Assembly (NCBI RefSeq): GCF_000208925.1
Contig: NW_001915197.1
Location: forward strand, 1 to 15,262
Source of the DNA: Entamoeba histolytica HM-1:IMSS
Lineage: Eukaryota; Evosea; Mastigamoebida; Endamoebidae
Direction of reading: 5' to 3'
Length of the DNA stretch: 15,262 nt
The notes under the pieces were generated by a model, which saw only the letters and a list, made by a program, of their open reading frames with translations, did not search any database and was not told the origin of the DNA. Position numbers and translations under genes: made by a program. Positions within the stretch are counted from its first letter, which is position 1. Each line of letters begins with the position of its first letter. This document shows, one piece after another, positions 14,777 to 15,262 of the stretch.

Positions 14777-15262
14777 TTTTTTCTTTTTTGTAAATTATTT
14801 AGATGCATTTTTTCTTTGCTTATTTTCGTTCCTTCTGGTTATGATGTTGTATTTGAATATGGAATATATTAGTTAATGCTGCAAATAGCGTATCATTTTA
14901 TTATGGTAGAATATTACATATTGCAATATAAGAATTGATATTTAATAATAAAGAAATTAAGAAATAAATGTTGATGTATTATTCAAGGAAAATGATTTGC
15001 TAAAGTGTGGGTAAGACTAAAAGAAAATTAAACATAATAATATAATGGGAATGAAATAGTCTTTTCTCTCATTCATAAAATAAAGAAAAAAGGAAAAAGA
15101 AAATGTTTAAAATTAAGACAGAAAATAAACAAAAGGATAAAAAGAAGAATTAAGCAGAAGAAGGATGAGAAGACATTAATAGGAAAAAATAAAACAAAGA
15201 AGTGATTTTCTCAATTTGCAAGAAAAACATAAATGATAAGTTAAAGAAAAAGATTATCTTTT

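Larger units (their letters stand above)
13295..15262. other. AT-rich, gene-free right end of the window
   Basis: Nearly 2 kb holds no gene I can support. From about 13640 to 14620 the plus strand is dominated by A with some G and T and very little C, so the minus strand yields hydrophobic Phe/Leu/Ile/Tyr ORFs that begin only at TTG and are compositional artefacts. Small direct and inverted repeats occur. Composition becomes slightly less extreme from about 14720 to 15020, where a hairpin and a 43-codon ORF lie. No transposon ORF, tRNA or rRNA is visible. Confidence 0.6.

Noticed and set aside
13295..15262. Mobile element (LINE/SINE) remnant at the right end
   Set aside because: No reverse transcriptase or endonuclease fragments, target-site duplication or poly-A-ended unit is visible; the AT content is also unlike a coding element.
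1..15262. CRISPR array, tRNA array or bacterial operon
   Set aside because: There are no spaced identical repeats, no cloverleaf or TTCGAATC-like T-loop, and the genes are eukaryotic in family and structure.

Overview
The window looks like nuclear DNA of an amoebozoan parasite of the genus Entamoeba. I infer this from several features seen together. The DNA is extremely AT-rich and genes are densely packed with short spacers. Both introns I can place are about 53-54 bp and open with GTTTGT. AAATTCA/ATTCA initiator-like sites lie only a few bases before several start codons, and a TATTTAAG box lies about 30 bases before one of them. Two stop codons are embedded in TAATT polyadenylation-type signals. 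The proteins are eukaryotic (Ras, RapGAP, RBR ubiquitin ligase, dual-specificity phosphatase). I cannot fix the species from sequence alone.

Layout, left to right. Positions 3-767 (+) hold the 3' part of a Lys/Asn/Glu-rich protein with a C-terminal membrane anchor. Seven genes on the minus strand follow: a two-exon UPF3/SMG-4-like gene (934-1359), a Ras-family GTPase (1542-2180), an Ariadne-type RBR E3 ligase (2597-4438), a RapGAP with a proline-rich N-terminus (4650-6653), a dual-specificity phosphatase with PCNA-binding-type motifs (7432-8442), a two-exon GPI-anchor-type surface protein (8563-9230) and a uridine kinase family enzyme (9448-10221). A divergent 736-bp spacer then leads to two plus-strand genes: a two-RRM RNA-binding protein (10958-11965) and a coiled-coil protein with a SUMO-interacting motif (12146-13294). 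The last 2 kb (13295-15262) is an AT-rich stretch with no gene I can support.

The genes do not form one pathway. The Ras-family GTPase and the RapGAP are the obvious functional pair. The UPF3-like and RRM proteins belong to RNA metabolism, the RBR ligase and the SIM protein to ubiquitin/SUMO signalling, and the kinase to pyrimidine salvage. The most unusual items are the phosphatase with two PIP-box-like motifs and a charged helix, the 123-residue UPF3-like protein, and the RBR ligase with Trp at the usual catalytic His position. Two genes (934-1359 and 8563-9230) appear only when short introns are removed, and the first gene has no in-frame Met in its visible part before the membrane segment. 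Simple ORF calling would therefore miss or misstart all three.
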